Part shown: positions 1 to 13,414 of the stretch, one piece after another
How the letters are laid out: the number at the start of each line of letters is the position of its first letter
Position numbering within the stretch: position 1 is the stretch's first letter
From: Purshia tridentata
Taxonomy: Eukaryota; Streptophyta; Magnoliopsida; Rosales; Rosaceae
DNA: 64,000 nucleotides
Reading direction: 5' to 3'
NCBI GenBank assembly: GCA_003254885.1
Contig: QANT01004553.1
Coordinates: 35,406-99,405, forward strand
Notes under the pieces: generated by a model
Database searches by the model: none
Told to the model about the DNA's origin: nothing
The model's input: only the letters and a program-made list of their open reading frames with translations
Position numbers and translations under genes: made by a program

Positions 1-1952
1 CTTTATTTGCACAACCATTAGATTCATTTGTGGGCTTTTTGGGCTTCCATCGAAAGATTATAGGCAGGGCATGGGTTTGAATGGTAGTTTCCCGAAAGGT
101 TATCTGAAGATTGAAGAGTAGCTAACCTCCTAATATTAATTAACTTAAAGGATTCATTAATTAGGAGCTTCTAGAAAGGTTTATTATGTTACTAAATATA
201 CTAGACCCTCCCCCACATACTTCTTTTGGACCACTATTTATTAGTTAAGAACTTAAGTAATAAATAGTGGTCCACCTAGCTTCTATATTGATCCCAATTA
301 TTAAACACTTAGAAAAGTACTTAGAAGTTTAAAACCCTTGTTGAGTTCGGACTATTGAGTTATTCCTTAGTGAGGTGCTTTTCCAAATATGCATGTAGGC
401 GTGGAGATAAATCATAAGCTCTCCTCGTGCAGTTTATTTTTCAGTGTGAAGCAAATATATTATCATATATGCGCATTGTGTTACAATTTTGTTGGTAGTT
501 TATTCGTTTTCGTTTTTTAACGAATCTATTAAATTGATGAATTAGCTAAAAGCCTATGAGGGATTATGTTAATGTCAACTCAAGCATTCAATTTACAGTT
601 TACATATGCAGGACAAAGTGATACACTAAAGTCCAAGTTATTTAATGTGATAAAATATAAAAATGTTATAAACAAAAAAGAATTGAATTACTTAAATCCC
701 CCATTGGCCATTGCAATATAAAGGTTATGCTATTGTGAATAATGATACACGTGCAATGAGAGCAGCGTCTAAATACATGGGGAGATGGAGATTATTTATG
801 AATGCAGGGATATTATTAATTGTAATATCTCAATTTCATGCACCAAAGGGTTAAGTTGGTTATAGTTGTAAAAGAAAGGCTAAAGAAGTTGCCATATATA
901 ATTTCATTTTCTCTGGCCTGGACTGACTATTGGATACAAAATTAATGCCGGGGACACCAGATGTCTTCTGCCATGAACACACTGGTAACTTGGACAGTAC
1001 CGGTCGGCTCAACCCTCCAATATGCCCAATTTATAATGGGACCAATTTTTATCCCACCTGATAAATGTTCATGGCATCGCATCTTTTCCTTTTTTTTTTC
1101 TTTTTTTTTTTATAGGACACTTACCTCATTGAGGTGTCAAATAATCTTCGAGAATTTTACATATAGAACCAAAGAATGAACAAACAATTTTGATTTGACA
1201 TAGCCATAAAATAATTTAGGAGTTCTATTTTTGCATCGAATTTTTTTTAGTTCATCAACTTAGATATTCTTTCTACAAAAAATTCCAAAATTTAAAATCT
1301 CATTATAAAGTTAATGCCGGAAAAAAACTGAAAAATGAAAGACAGGAGCCTATGCAACCACATCCGTTCAGACAAAAAATATAAGGGAAGGAGAAAACAA
1401 ATAATATATTGTGATATAATGATAAAATGAACATTATCATACTTTGTAGCAAGTGATATGTATCAAATGTAATCCCCACTTTGCAAGAGACAGATAGTTG
1501 GAGATACTCGTTCTCTAAACCAAGTAACATTACTCATTCCGGTAAGGTTAAGAAAGAACATAGAACATAGAGTGTTTCCAAGGTCAACCGTGAACCCAAT
1601 AGAGATATTATAAGAACTTTGAACAGTAGTTTCTCATAATTAAAATAGATTTATCATATATAATGTAATCAACATGGACACGGACTTGAGCAATTAGAGT
1701 TCTTTTTTAGCTCACTCACTTAATTAACAAGAAAAATTAAACTACATAGTAAACGGCTAGCTAGTAAGTTGATTAATTCCATTTCTGATCTCTTAAATTA
1801 AAAACCCTGAAATCAGCATTAGTGTAACATGACTCTTTGGTCAGAGAAACGAAATACATGCAAGCTCGTAAATGAGATGCTACCTCTACGCCTCTACCTC
1901 ATCACATGCACTTGATCTGGCATCAGAAGATGGATAGAGAATGAGGCATAAG
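1..1952. other. AT-rich spacer, no gene seen
   Basis: No reading frame, splice-flanked exon or recognisable repeat could be supported here. The sequence is AT-rich with short homopolymer T and A runs. The part next to position 1953 is the 3' flank, and probably the 3' UTR, of the minus-strand ESR2-like gene. Confidence 0.5.
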
Positions 1953-3245
1953 CTAATTGTGAACCCTGGCCGCAAAGCCACCCACAAAGTCTGGGCACTG
2001 GAACATGCTCTCCATCATCATCATCGAGTGATCTGCGCCACCGCCCATCTGCATGTCATTGTAAAATGGCACTTCCACTGATCCATTGAAGTTTCCAAAC
2101 ACTTGTTGCTGCTGCTGCGGCACCTCCTGCTGCTCGTAGTTGAAGCAAAGACCCAGATGCTCATTCTTCATATTCTTTGAGCCATGATCAAAGGGTTGGG
2201 TTACGGACATAAAAGACGAGGAGGCAGCTGGAAGAAGAGGATTATTATCATTATATTCGGGTTTTGAAGGAGGAAGGTCACACTTTCTGGAGGAGGGTTT
2301 TGGGAAAAAGCGGTGAATCACCTCTTCTAACAACCCCGAATCCGATGGTTCCATTGCGAAGAACTCGGACGAGTCATCAACATCGTCAGCGGTGGTTTTG
2401 GTGGAATAATTACTAGAATCCATGTGAGGAGCAGTAGCAGTCATAGAAGAAGAGGCTGAGAAATTATAGGTAGAAGGAGAAGCAGCAGATGAGAAAGTAG
2501 TAGGGGTGGTAGGAAAAGAAGACGACCCATTCATGTACGGAAATTGGTTGTTATAAAAGCCCGGAGCAGATGACGAGACCGAATTGGAAGGGTTTGATGA
2601 TGAAGAATTGTTACTATTATTATTCATGAAATTCCTGAGGAATAGCATGTTGAGAGAAGCAGCAGTAGCAGTAGCAGAAGCACTTCCACTCCTCTCTGAA
2701 ACGGACCCAGAAGCCGACAAGTCGTTCATGTTATAATTACCAGTAGATTGGTGTGTAAACGGCGCCCAGTTCGACGCATGTCCTCCGTAGCAGCCACGAG
2801 CTGTTGGGAGCTGGTTCTTGACGGACGGCTGGGATTGCTTCTGGAAGCTGAACGGAGATGCGAGCAGATGGTCCGTGACGGAGTGAGGCGGCGACGCTGG
2901 GTACACGAAGTTGGTCCGAGCCTTGAGGCCCCGCATGGCTCGAGCGGCGCAGTCGTAGGCGCATGCTGCCTCCTCAGCCGTGTCGAAGGTGCCGAGCCAG
3001 CGCCTTTCCTTGGACTGTGGGTCCCGGATCTCCGCAGCGTAACGGCCCCACGGCCTGCGTCGCACTCCACGGTATCTCATTGTGCCGCCGCCAGAGCCGG
3101 CGGTGGTGTCTCTCAGGGACCGCTTGTTGGTGGTGGTGGCAGTAGGGTTGGCTGATTTTTTTGGGAGATCAGGGATTGGGGCGCGTACTGGGTCGGTTTC
3201 GGAGACGTGGGTCAAACCGTTGAGTCTTCTGAATGCTTCTTCCAT
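1953..3245 (-). CDS. ESR2: AP2/ERF transcription factor, ESR2/DRNL-like (ERF group VIII)
   Basis: A single-exon gene for a 430-residue nuclear DNA-binding protein. One AP2/ERF domain spans about residues 57-115 and opens with [20 protein letters not shown]. It carries the Ala and Asp that mark ERF rather than DREB proteins. The N-terminal MEEA start, the run [18 protein letters not shown] after the domain, and a C-terminal ESR-type motif ([15 protein letters not shown]) place it with ENHANCER OF SHOOT REGENERATION 2/DORNROSCHEN-LIKE rather than other group VIII ERFs. The rest is low-complexity Ser, Asn and Gln-rich sequence typical of activation regions. In Arabidopsis, ESR1/ESR2 act in organ founder cells and cotyledon and flower-organ initiation; a similar role here is inferred. 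The product is longer than the Arabidopsis proteins as I recall them, through the Ser/Asn-rich middle. The start is the first in-frame ATG after a TATA box about 90 bp upstream. ESR1 cannot be fully excluded. Confidence 0.9.
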   Translation of the reverse strand: MEEAFRRLNGLTHVSETDPVRAPIPDLPKKSANPTATTTNKRSLRDTTAGSGGGTMRYRGVRRRPWGRYAAEIRDPQSKERRWLGTFDTAEEAACAYDCAARAMRGLKARTNFVYPASPPHSVTDHLLASPFSFQKQSQPSVKNQLPTARGCYGGHASNWAPFTHQSTGNYNMNDLSASGSVSERSGSASATATAASLNMLFLRNFMNNNSNNSSSSNPSNSVSSSAPGFYNNQFPYMNGSSSFPTTPTTFSSAASPSTYNFSASSSMTATAPHMDSSNYSTKTTADDVDDSSEFFAMEPSDSGLLEEVIHRFFPKPSSRKCDLPPSKPEYNDNNPLLPAASSSFMSVTQPFDHGSKNMKNEHLGLCFNYEQQEVPQQQQQVFGNFNGSVEVPFYNDMQMGGGADHSMMMMESMFQCPDFVGGFAARVHN

Positions 3246-3330
3246 TTTTGGTATTGAAAGAGAGAGTGGGTGGTGGTTTGGTTGGGTTTGTTAATGGTTG
3301 CAAGTAGTAGAGCACTGTGGATGTGTGGGT

Positions 3331-3340
3331 GTATTTATAG
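3331..3340 (-). promoter_or_regulatory. TATA box of the ESR2-like gene
   Basis: On the minus strand this reads CTATAAATAC, about 86-95 bp upstream of the ATG at 3245. That leaves room for a short 5' leader. It is a canonical plant TATA element in the right orientation. Confidence 0.7.
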
Positions 3341-4876
3341 CTGAGGAGAAGAGAAGGGTAGGAGGTGGAATTGTGGAAAGTGAATGATTTATGATGTTAT
3401 TTCATTTCCATGCATGGTGTGCAACACAAAATTCGAAAAAGTAGAGAATCCAGCTAGGGGTTTCTTAGAGGTTTATTCTAACTAACGACTAGGATCTTCT
3501 ACTGGCCCAACCGTCCGTGACTTAGAGGGCCATGATCATTTTCTTTTTTTCTTTTTTCTTTTTCTGATAAAGTTTTTTTTTTTATTTGATACTGAACTTG
3601 TACAGATATACTTTTTTGGTGTTTTAGATAAGAGACTCTATATACGATTATTTCCTCCCTAAGACGTAAGAGGGTACCTCTAGTCTCTTTGAATGTTACC
3701 TTTTCAAAAGCAAATAAATGTAAATGTAAATAATGCTTAATAAATATTTGTACTCGCTGTATATCATACGTTGGTTTATAATTGTGAAGGTACCACTTTA
3801 TTAAAAAGTGAATCAAATCGAGTCCACAGTGTTTATTTATTTCGGTTAAAATCTTAATGTCTGTGATATAAAAAGTGGCCACGTACATTTAGTCAGTTCA
3901 ATTCATTTCTCACATTATCTTCAATTATTATAAAGAGGATTTTGTAAAAGTCAACCAAACTCAAATTCTTTTCTATACTAATTCTCTGTACTAAATACTA
4001 ATAGATAATTTGTAGTATAATAAGAATATTTATCAAAATTAGTATTTCATGGTATGAATTGATAAAAAAAACAGAGTAGAATAATTCATAATTTTCACCA
4101 CATATTCTTGTGACGTGTGGTAGGTTCATTTCGTGTGACAGCTCAGAACACTATTGGGGAGAGTAATTGTCATGGCCTATTTCCAAGAGGAATGAAAGAA
4201 AAGTAGGAGGGGGAGTGGAAGTAAAGAATATGACTGATGTGGATTGAAGATTTTAATGACATTGAAGTAATTATAGGTTCCTTTTCAACCTCCATCTTTC
4301 AAACCCAAAAACCATAAAAAAATAAAAAAACCCAAATGACCCACATTTTCTGAAAATGGGTCTATACACCTACACGTCTCCATCGAACATGTAATCGAAA
4401 CAATGAAAGAGCCGCGGGAGTTTTGGACAATTAACATAAAGTAAACTGCTGTAGAGCTTTTGTTGTTTTCTCTAAAAAAAATTATGAGGCGTTGGAAGGA
4501 GAGAGAGACGAAGAAGTTCCTTTTTTCCGTTTACCAAAAAAGAAGAAGTCCTTTTTTTTCTCTGTGTCTCTACTTTGTGATTATCAATCTGAATGATTAC
4601 ACTGGCGGCGCAGAAGTTGTTCCTCCCACTTTGCTTTTTGTTATATTTTTCTAGCTTTCATATGTGCTACACAGTTTATCCATTTATGCAATTTTCGATG
4701 GGGCAACCTGATTTTGCATTAGTGATAGGTTTAGGGTTTCAAAACCAAGGATTTATGGGTCACATGGACCTGTCTCTGATATAGGGGGTCTTTAAAGGAA
4801 TCGGGTTTAGACCTTTTAGGTTCTGTTTGTTGTGGGATGGAGACTAAAGTTTTCTGTGGATTGTACTCCTTGAGTC

Positions 4877-4919
4877 AGAAGAAAACGAAACAAGCTTAAG
4901 AAGAAAACGAAACAAGCTT
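4877..4919. repeat. 22-bp tandem duplication
   Basis: The 21-bp word beginning AGAAGAAAACGAAACAAG occurs at 4877-4897 and again at 4899-4919, an offset of 22 bp with no mismatch. A second small duplication of CCTTCTTTCAAGTTT flanks a poly-A run just downstream. Confidence 0.8.
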
Positions 4920-7823
4920 TCTACTCAGTCCTTACTCTTATGTTTATTTAACCTTCTTTCAAGTTTCTTTGGCCAAAAAAAAAAAAAAACCTTCTTTCAA
5001 GTTTCAGCTCCACCCCCATAAGTAATCTTTCTTGTAATTGTGAAGTTGGCACTTCACTATTCATATTAGGGATGACAATGCAGCGAGTTTGTCAATACTA
5101 TATTCCTCTTCATCAAATAAATGATGTTTTCATTGAGTATACGGATGTTCAATATTGTTTTTAAATTTTTTGTTTTCTTAGTAAAATGATGTTAAGTTAC
5201 AAAAATAATAATATAAAATTAAAATATAATCATATATTATATTATATAATATACTTATTAAGTTAAACGTATATACAAAACGAGGTGAAAAGATGTGTTA
5301 CATATCCAATTAATCGTGCCAGGGCCAGGAAATTTTGCTATCCCTATTCATAATAATAATCTATTTTCTTACCAAAGTCATTTGATGAAATATTGGTCCC
5401 AATATCATTTTTGTAATTTTTAAATTGGGTAGACAATGTATAATCACAATCTATATTTTACTTAAGCTTGTTGACTAATTCCAACTAATGAGTTAAATTT
5501 TGAATTTCGAGGATCCATAAACAAAGAAATTTCAATTTCAACAAAAGTAAACATAAACGATAGAAATTATTATCTAATTCACCCCATTTATTCGGTCAAA
5601 ATAGAACCAACCCGCAGCCACAAATATTAAAGAAAAGATTCACATCCATTTATTTTGAGAATATCCTTTGAATAACTTGGGGCTACTCTTGATGACAATA
5701 AATTATTTTGTATAATTGTAATACTGTTATATAGTGTGTTTAATTCACGTATTATAATATAAGTAAATGTTATTATAGAATTATTATATCCTACAAATAT
5801 AAAATCATCATCCACATATATATAATATCATACCACGTGATTATGTTATGATTTTATATGATAATTTTGCCTCAACAACCCTCCATACTACTGCATATTA
5901 ATAAATTAAAAACTAATTACAATGAGTAAAAAGCTCTTTTAGCAGACTTCAATTTCTGGTCTGTAGTATATTTTCAGCACTACATAGTAGCAAATTATGT
6001 ACCCTAATTTCCTTAATAAAAAAAACTTTGTTTAACTCATTTCATTTAAGAAACCATTATTCTTTACAAACAAACTACACTTTAACATCATTACTCAAAG
6101 GAAAACATTTTGTACATGATGTCAAACTATAAATTTATGGTTAAATAAAAAAAAGTTTGACATTAATTAACTAAACATTCTTTTTCAAGAAATAAACACA
6201 AATATTGTACAAAAATTCCTTCCCAATGTAACTCTGCAGGGCAAATTAAACCTCGATCGGTTCGAATGGGAGAGGGGTTGGGAAATATTACTGGGAGTCT
6301 GGGACTGTTCCATTTTAAGCTCTACGTACCCCTCGATCTGCTTTTTAGCTGAACCACCAAAACTCAGGGCACCAAACAACCCGTTAGTCACATAAACAAA
6401 CCTCAGAATTACCCAAGAGCCCAAGACAGACCATTGGGCCTGTTCATGCATGCACATCAATATTTGCATCTTCAATTTCATATTTATTTTTCATCTAGAT
6501 TTTGTTGCTCTGTAATTAAAAGATAAGTTTTAAAAAAATATTTATAAATATAGTCAGTCGACTCAGTCCATCATTAATCATCCGAATGACGTTATGATCA
6601 TGCCCATGCCTATATCGTTCAAATCAAACCACGACTGTGTGTATATCTCACAAGCAAGAATGCAAGATTAATGTTGACACATGCTATCATTTCAAATTAA
6701 GAGGACCTGAGACAATTATTCATAACAGAAAACTGGTGGCTTCAAGACGAGAGGGGCTTTCATGGGCATGCATTAATTGGGCACCTCTCATAAAAAGGTG
6801 GATTCATATATTGTAACTTCCACCTCTTTGTGAGAAGTGTCCATGGAAGCCTCACACACCTCCAAGACAGTCACTTCTTATAAGAAGGTGTTGTCATGAA
6901 TATGACAATTGAAAACTGACCCAAAAGGCCAAAAGAGAAAAATAATATTAATACATGAGACAAGAGAGTCTGAGATCGTCTGAGAGATTTTAAAAACGAC
7001 GGTGGGGGGTTTGAATTAATTAAAGGGTTTAGAAGGAAGGAGACGCCAAGATTTTAACGACAAGAAGATCGGTGGTGTCAGAAGCAGGCACTAGAATCAA
7101 TACATAGAGAGTAGTAAGCAGCTTTTTGGCAGTAGTATTAGTAGGATGGGAAATGAAAAGCCCCACAGACTTTATGATCATCCACCTCCATTTCCATGGA
7201 ATTAAATTAATTTCAAAATAATTTTAATTATTTTTTTCAGGATTTGGGTAGTAGTAGGTAGCAGCCTAGTAGGGAATGTCTTGGATATGCATTTCAATTT
7301 TCATGCAATGTTTAATTCAATTCAATGCACAACTTGTACATGCCAGGCTTATTCCCAGGAAATTATAAATGTAATTCATTGTACTCTGTCCAATATTGTC
7401 TAATAGTGTTTTTCATTGTCTTTGATGACATATAAATTCTACTGCATGCATTAATGTACAATACATCTCTCCCTCTTAAATGAAAAGCATATATATCTGT
7501 TGTTCGAATTTACATCACCTCTTGAGTTTTGAATTTGGGGGGCCAATTCAGAATATATACATGAACATAATATCAATGTGAGCAATTATGATGCCTCATT
7601 TCTTGGGAAGCATATATAAATTCCAATATGATTCCTCTCCCCTCCAACGACAAAAAAAAACAAAGGAAATAAAATTGTTGTTTTATGACATGAGCCACAG
7701 CTTTTAACGGTTCTACACTGTTTGTGGGAAAACCTAGCCTTCCCACCAAAGCAAACACCAATGTCTCCTGAATCTGATATACAAGATAGGCTCTACCAGA
7801 ACAGCAAAGAAAATTGCTGGGAA

Positions 7824-7847
<24 letters not shown>
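7824..7847. repeat. (TC)n microsatellite
   Basis: An uninterrupted TC dinucleotide run of about 12 units, followed by a short TA-rich tail. Confidence 0.9.
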
Positions 7848-7856
<9 letters not shown>

Positions 7857-8450
7857 ATATCATAATATGCTTTCATTAAGATCGCTGACTGCAACCTTCT
7901 TCTCTGTTTGGTTCGTACAAGAGCATATCCCGATCCAATTCCTTTTTCGCAGATCACACAGATACGCTCACGGCTTTAAGTCCACTCTGTGGGGTCCTCC
8001 TTACTACTTGCTATTATAAAATTAGGGCAATATTATGGTAGCTCATCAATACATAGTGAATTTGTACCCAACATCTAGTTAAGAATCAACAAAACCAATC
8101 ATTCATTAACATATAAGCAACTAAAAAAATTGGTAATTATCATAACCTAAGTTACTGGTAATTTTCAAGATACTTTTCTTTTCTTTTTTAATAATAATTT
8201 ATGACCAAAAAATAAACTCACTTAAAAAATCAGAATAATAAGTAGATTTATTTTGTACAAATAAATTCACACTTTGTAACATAAAAAGCTTGAGAGTGCG
8301 GCAATTTGAAAATTCAGAAAAAGTGTTTAAATATCCTTTTAAAATGATTAAATTTTGATAATATATCCGAAACATGTAGGCTATAAGAAATCCCACTTCC
8401 CCTTACAGAATGTCAAACAGGTGAAACATTTGCAGATATTAGGTCACTGC

Positions 8451-8561
8451 AAGGTCAGAGAGAATTAAGAGAGAGAGAGAGAGAGAAGTCATAGGGGGCG
8501 GGCGAGGACAGCTAGCGAAGAAAGAGAGATGTACACACACCCACACCCACACCCACACACA

Positions 8562-8598
<37 letters not shown>

Positions 8599-8664
8599 CA
8601 ACTGACCAAAATAGAGAGAGACCTAAAGGGTGAATTGTTGTTTTTCCTGAAAGGTCAGAGAGAA

Positions 8665-8699
<35 letters not shown>

Positions 8700-8847
8700 C
8701 ATAGGGGGCGGGCGAGGAAAGCTAGCGAAGAAAGAGAGATGTACACACACCCACACCCACACCCACACCCACACAGTCACACACACACACACACAGAGCA
8801 ACTGACCAAAATAGAGAGACCTAAAGGGTGAATTGTTGTTTTTCCTG
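8451..8847. repeat. 200-bp tandem duplication carrying GA and CA microsatellites
   Basis: Two copies start with AAGGTCAGAGAGAATTAAG at 8451 and 8651, exactly 200 bp apart. Each contains a (GA)n run, the block CATAGGGGGCGGGCGAGGA, a run of CCCACA/CACA repeats and the tail CTAAAGGGTGAATTGTTG. Copy 2 ends at about 8847. The copies differ mainly in microsatellite length and a few substitutions, so the duplication looks recent. Confidence 0.9.
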
Positions 8848-11200
8848 TCTTTAGACTTTAGGTTACTTGTTTAGGTGCAAATTAAATAAACAAGAGGAAA
8901 CCTACCTTAACCAAATTACCATTATGGCTCCTGTGGAAATCAATACGTATTACCAAACATAACCACCGACCAAAAATGGACTCTTTAGCACTTTCAACTC
9001 AATATCTTCTATAATTATAACTTTGATGGAGAGTATTATTAAGCCCAATTTTTACCGATCGACTTTAACCATCAGTTTTATTATTAATAGACTAACTTAT
9101 TCTAAGATTTATAACAATTATTATAGTTTAAATATTAAATTTCAACTTCCAAATGTTGAGCGCAGTTATATGAACTTGAAGTTGAAGACTTAAAGTCTTA
9201 AACTCTCTACCATTGATACTTAGGGAACTTCTCTTGTGTGAAATTCCCATGTAGAAAGAGTGTGAAAAAAAAATTACAGTCACAAGCAGAAGCGAAGTTT
9301 ATCTGATACTTGATTTCAACCTTATTAGATCCAAATTCCAATTAATGGCCACGTCATTTAGCTAGATAGCTACTTAGTACTTGCAAAAAGGATGCAAATG
9401 AAGTCTCTAATTAACCACGTGACTGTTATTAAATTTATTTTCCAGTACTATTGGGCTATTGAATGATTAAATTGATCATCCATAATTTAGACTACTACCA
9501 GCTGGCTAGCTACTTAATTATAAGTCATTGGGTTTAATTATTGTATAATAACTATTTCCCCTAAATTTACACTTATTGCACCAATATGATTATATGACGG
9601 TTCGTGATTTGGAAAAGCTAAATAATTAAGCTGCTTCTTCTATATGTAATCTTCATTTCTATTTTTTGGATACTGTGCTCATTTTGTAATTAATTCCTTC
9701 ACATTAGAAAATTTAAGTAATTTTCTTACCAAAAAAAGAACAAAAAAGTAAACTTTTTGTTAAAAATGTTTTCGGTACAATATAATATATTAATAGTAAC
9801 GTTATTGGTAAAATTACCAGCTGGGTCAATCGATAGAGAGATGTCACTGGCAAATATATACTTTTTTTTTCTTGGAGATAAGTAACGAGTAATTGCAGCT
9901 TTCTATGAATATGTAAATGCGAGACTGCAAACTTACAGTTGTTGGCAGATGAATTTGTATCCATCCATAGTAGTAATTCTTACAATTATTAATATTGCAT
10001 ATATACATTTACTCATTTAATTTACATATATCCGTAGGTAAGGCCCAGGGTATGCATGAACAGAAGGTGTTTGGAAAACTCATACCTCAATTACTTTCCC
10101 GTCTTGTACTGTGTGTATTGAACAAGAATAAATATGTGTACATGTCCAACAAAACTGCAGCGGAGTATTAAATTTGCCCATTTTTCCTTCAATATATGCC
10201 TAAAAAGTAATGTAATAAATTAAAATTATAAGCAAAAAAGAGAAAAGACATATAGATAATAGATTGAGCCAATTAGAAAGGAAATGTGGTATAAAGCCAG
10301 TTTTTATAAAACATGTAGGAGGGGCAAAAAGAGAAGTCTGAGATGTAAATTTATGCTAATGTCGGAGTTGTGAAGAGAAGTAGCTTTCTTATAGATTCAG
10401 TGTCAGAATCGATATTGGGTGTGATAAGTTACCCAGCAATCATGTGCCACGTGTGAACATTGAACTTTTGATGCGTGCCGTTTATTTGTTTTTTAGACTT
10501 TTAGCTGTGTGAGTGACTAATAGCCCTAGAGTGTGTAGAGTTACTAGACTACTCATCATTATGCCCCTATTACTGCTCTTAATTTTCCGGCTGCTTTGCA
10601 TGCCCTGCAATGCAATAGTTGACTTTCTGATCGACCCAAATTCTATACATTAATCACAATTATTAATTAACTTTCATTTTTTCTATTATGAAATAATAAT
10701 AATAATAATAATAATTCTCTCGTGTCAATTAAGGAGAATCGAGGAGAGGCGTGCAACACAACACATTACCCAACCTGCTTAATTTGCTTTCTGTTTCTGC
10801 TTTTCATGGACGACAATGAATTAATGAATGTCATTAGCTGTTACGTACCACATGTCCCACATGATCGAGATATATAGTATAGGTGATAGGGCTAGGTGTT
10901 TTTCACTAGCTTCTATACTTCTCTATATTCAGCCTTAGTTTACATGTATTATATGAACTATATATATATATATATATATATGGTCGATATGGTGGTAGTG
11001 GGTACGTTATGTACGTGCATGGTACTACTGCATGCTTACTGCTCATTTACAACTTTGTCGTCCTCTTTAGAGCTTTCTAGCTTTGTGCTTCTTCTAGAAG
11101 TTCTTTGATTCGTACCATATATGCATATGCTTACCGATTCATCCTCCTCATTCCCTTCTAATTCTGCCATTTCAGCCGACGTGACCCTTATATTTGGTTG
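8848..11200. other. AT-rich spacer with simple repeats
   Basis: No gene seen. Simple repeats are an (AAT)n run at 10692-10714 and a (TA)n run at 10959-10981. Short open frames here lack domains or splice support. Confidence 0.5.
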
Positions 11201-11540
11201 GGTCAATTATAAAAAAATCACAAAAATAATTTAATATTTCATAATAGTCAATGATTTACTTATTGACTAAAATAAAATTTTTGAAATTATGCACAATAAA
11301 TCCTGTCACAAAATATAGATATATTTACCATATTTGCCACTTTGCTTAAAGTAGATATATTTACCTTTTCTTGTCACATTGCTTATTTCCAGAAACTAAA
11401 GATGAAAGAATTAGACATGTGGCAATATTAACATAATTAACTAACAACTATTAACAATTATTAGACACGTGCTTATTTCTTTTTTTTTTCTTTTTTCTCC
11501 TTTTTTTTTCTTCATCTTTTTTCTCTTCATCCTCCTATTT

Positions 11541-12262
11541 AAGATGCATATTAGACATATGTAATGTACATATTAGACATTGTTTTTTAATTAAAAATTG
11601 TTGCATAGTTTCAAAAACATATTAGACACTGTCAGGCAGTGTCTAATATGCCAATTTTGAATAAGAAATTGTCACACAGTTTTGGAAACATATTAGACAC
11701 CGTCAAGTAATGTGCATATTAGACACTGTTGGTCATTGTGCATATTATACATTGTCATGCAATGTTTAATATGTCGATTTCAAATCAAAAAGGTCACACA
11801 ATTTCAATAACATATTAGACATTGTTAATAATTGTGTGATAGATACTGATTTCATTATTTGTAAAATCCTAAACAGATATTGTCGCACAGATACTGATTT
11901 TCAGTATTTAAAGAAACTTAAATAAATATTGTCACACATATACTCAAAAAAATCACACATTTTTTTCAAATCAGTAGCTATATCACATTATCCAAAACTA
12001 GGAAAAAAAAAAAAACCCAACATCACCCCTAAAATAGACACTATTAATAATGGTGCGATAGATACTGATTTCAGTATTTGTAAAAACCTAAACATATACT
12101 ATCACACAGATACTAATTTTCAGTATCTAAAGAAACCTAAACGAAAATTGTCATACATATACTAAACAAAATCACACATTTTTACCAAATCAATAGCTGT
12201 ATCACAGTGTCCGAAACTAGAAGGAAAAAAAAAAAAAAACCCAACATAACCCCTAAAACCCC
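11541..12262. repeat. Degenerate minisatellite and 219-bp tandem duplication
   Basis: The first part (to about 11815) repeats the word CATATTAGACA many times at irregular spacing, partly as inverted pairs such as the one across 11609-11650. The second part is two copies of a 219-bp unit, starting at TAGACATTGTTAATAATTG (11816) and TAGACACTATTAATAATGG (12035). Each unit ends with a poly-A tract followed by CCCAACAT(C/A)ACCCCTAAAA. The copies are clearly diverged. No coding capacity is visible. It may be the inside of a non-autonomous transposon, but no terminal repeats were found. Confidence 0.7.
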
Positions 12263-13414
12263 CATAAACACAAAATCAAGATAAACCGAATTTAAAATCA
12301 AAATAACAAAACAAAGTAAATCAAAATTATAAACTAAATGAAACATATACTGTCAAACAGTAAACAAATTAAAACATATACTGTCAGTTCTTGCTTTGGA
12401 AAGCTTGAGGATGAGCTAGACTAAGAGAAAATGAAATTGGACGAGCCAAACTCAGACGAAATGAAATTGGAAAAGCCAAACTTGAAGAAGAATGTACTGA
12501 ACAAAACAGCCACAAAAATAGTATTAAACAAAAAGCAATATTGTAAATACAATATATAAAATAACTATTAAAAAAAAAAAGGCATGCAAGTGGCTGACAT
12601 GAAAGGCCCATTGACCTTTTTGTAATAAAAATATAAAACCCACTAATCATTGTAGGGAAAAAAAAACCCGTTATGATTTTTATGTAATTTTCAAATTAGT
12701 CATTGATTTTTATGTAATTTTCTATATTTTGTTTTAGTACTTACTGAAAATAAAAAAACAAAAATAATTATATTTAGGATTAAATACCTAGTTTCAATAC
12801 TTTTTTAGAAAATTAGTATCACTTATAATTTTTAGGTTTATCTACTAACTAATGAATTTGATTTTTAGAATAAGTCACAAATTTACAGCCTATTTGTTTT
12901 AGGCTTTATTTGTTTGACAAATTTGCCCTTAGCCCATTGTTTTGGGCTGTATTTGTTTCATTGTTTTCTAAATCCCAATTTTATTTTTTTAGTTATTTTT
13001 ATGTTTGTTTTATTACTTCTTTTTTCGAATTTGAAGGGTATTTCCCTATTTTGCTCCATTTACCCTCCTAGGGTATAGAATTGTCTTGGTAAAATTCTAA
13101 AGCTAAACTCTAACATAAAAGCCATTAAACCAATGCAACATGGTATTATTTTTAATAGTTGGAGGTTTCAAATTAGGTACTATTTTTATATAATATGTAA
13201 AAAATCTCCAGCAACAGCTATATGCCCATATAAATAATATAATGTTTGTGATTGCTAGTTTGGGTGTGAGATTTAGAGTTTATATACTTAATTTTGTTTG
13301 AGCTAGCAAATGCGTAAATAAGTTAATAACTATGTATATTTATATATTCTGACTCTTTAAATAGTCAATTGGTAGGTAAACTAAAAGTGTGGTTATGTTT
13401 TGATAGCTAAACTT
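12263..13414. other. AT-rich spacer, probably repeat-derived
   Basis: No gene seen. The left part continues the low-complexity style of the upstream minisatellite, with two copies of AAACATATACTGTCA near 12340-12385. A 26-bp word containing TGATTTTTATGTAATTTTC is repeated near 12674 and 12702. Confidence 0.4.

Larger units (their letters stand above)
3341..8450. other. AT-rich spacer upstream of the ESR2-like gene
   Basis: About 5 kb without a supportable gene. It contains homopolymer A/T tracts, a small 22-bp tandem duplication near 4.9 kb, a very AT-rich patch near 5.2 kb and a (TC)n microsatellite at 7.8 kb. The open frames here, such as a 98-codon frame at 6185-6481 on the minus strand, show no domain and no supporting splice structure. 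The part nearest the ESR2-like gene should hold its distal promoter. Confidence 0.45.

Noticed and set aside
6185-6481. 98-codon minus-strand frame
   Set aside because: No recognised domain, low-complexity context and no promoter signal. It is probably chance.
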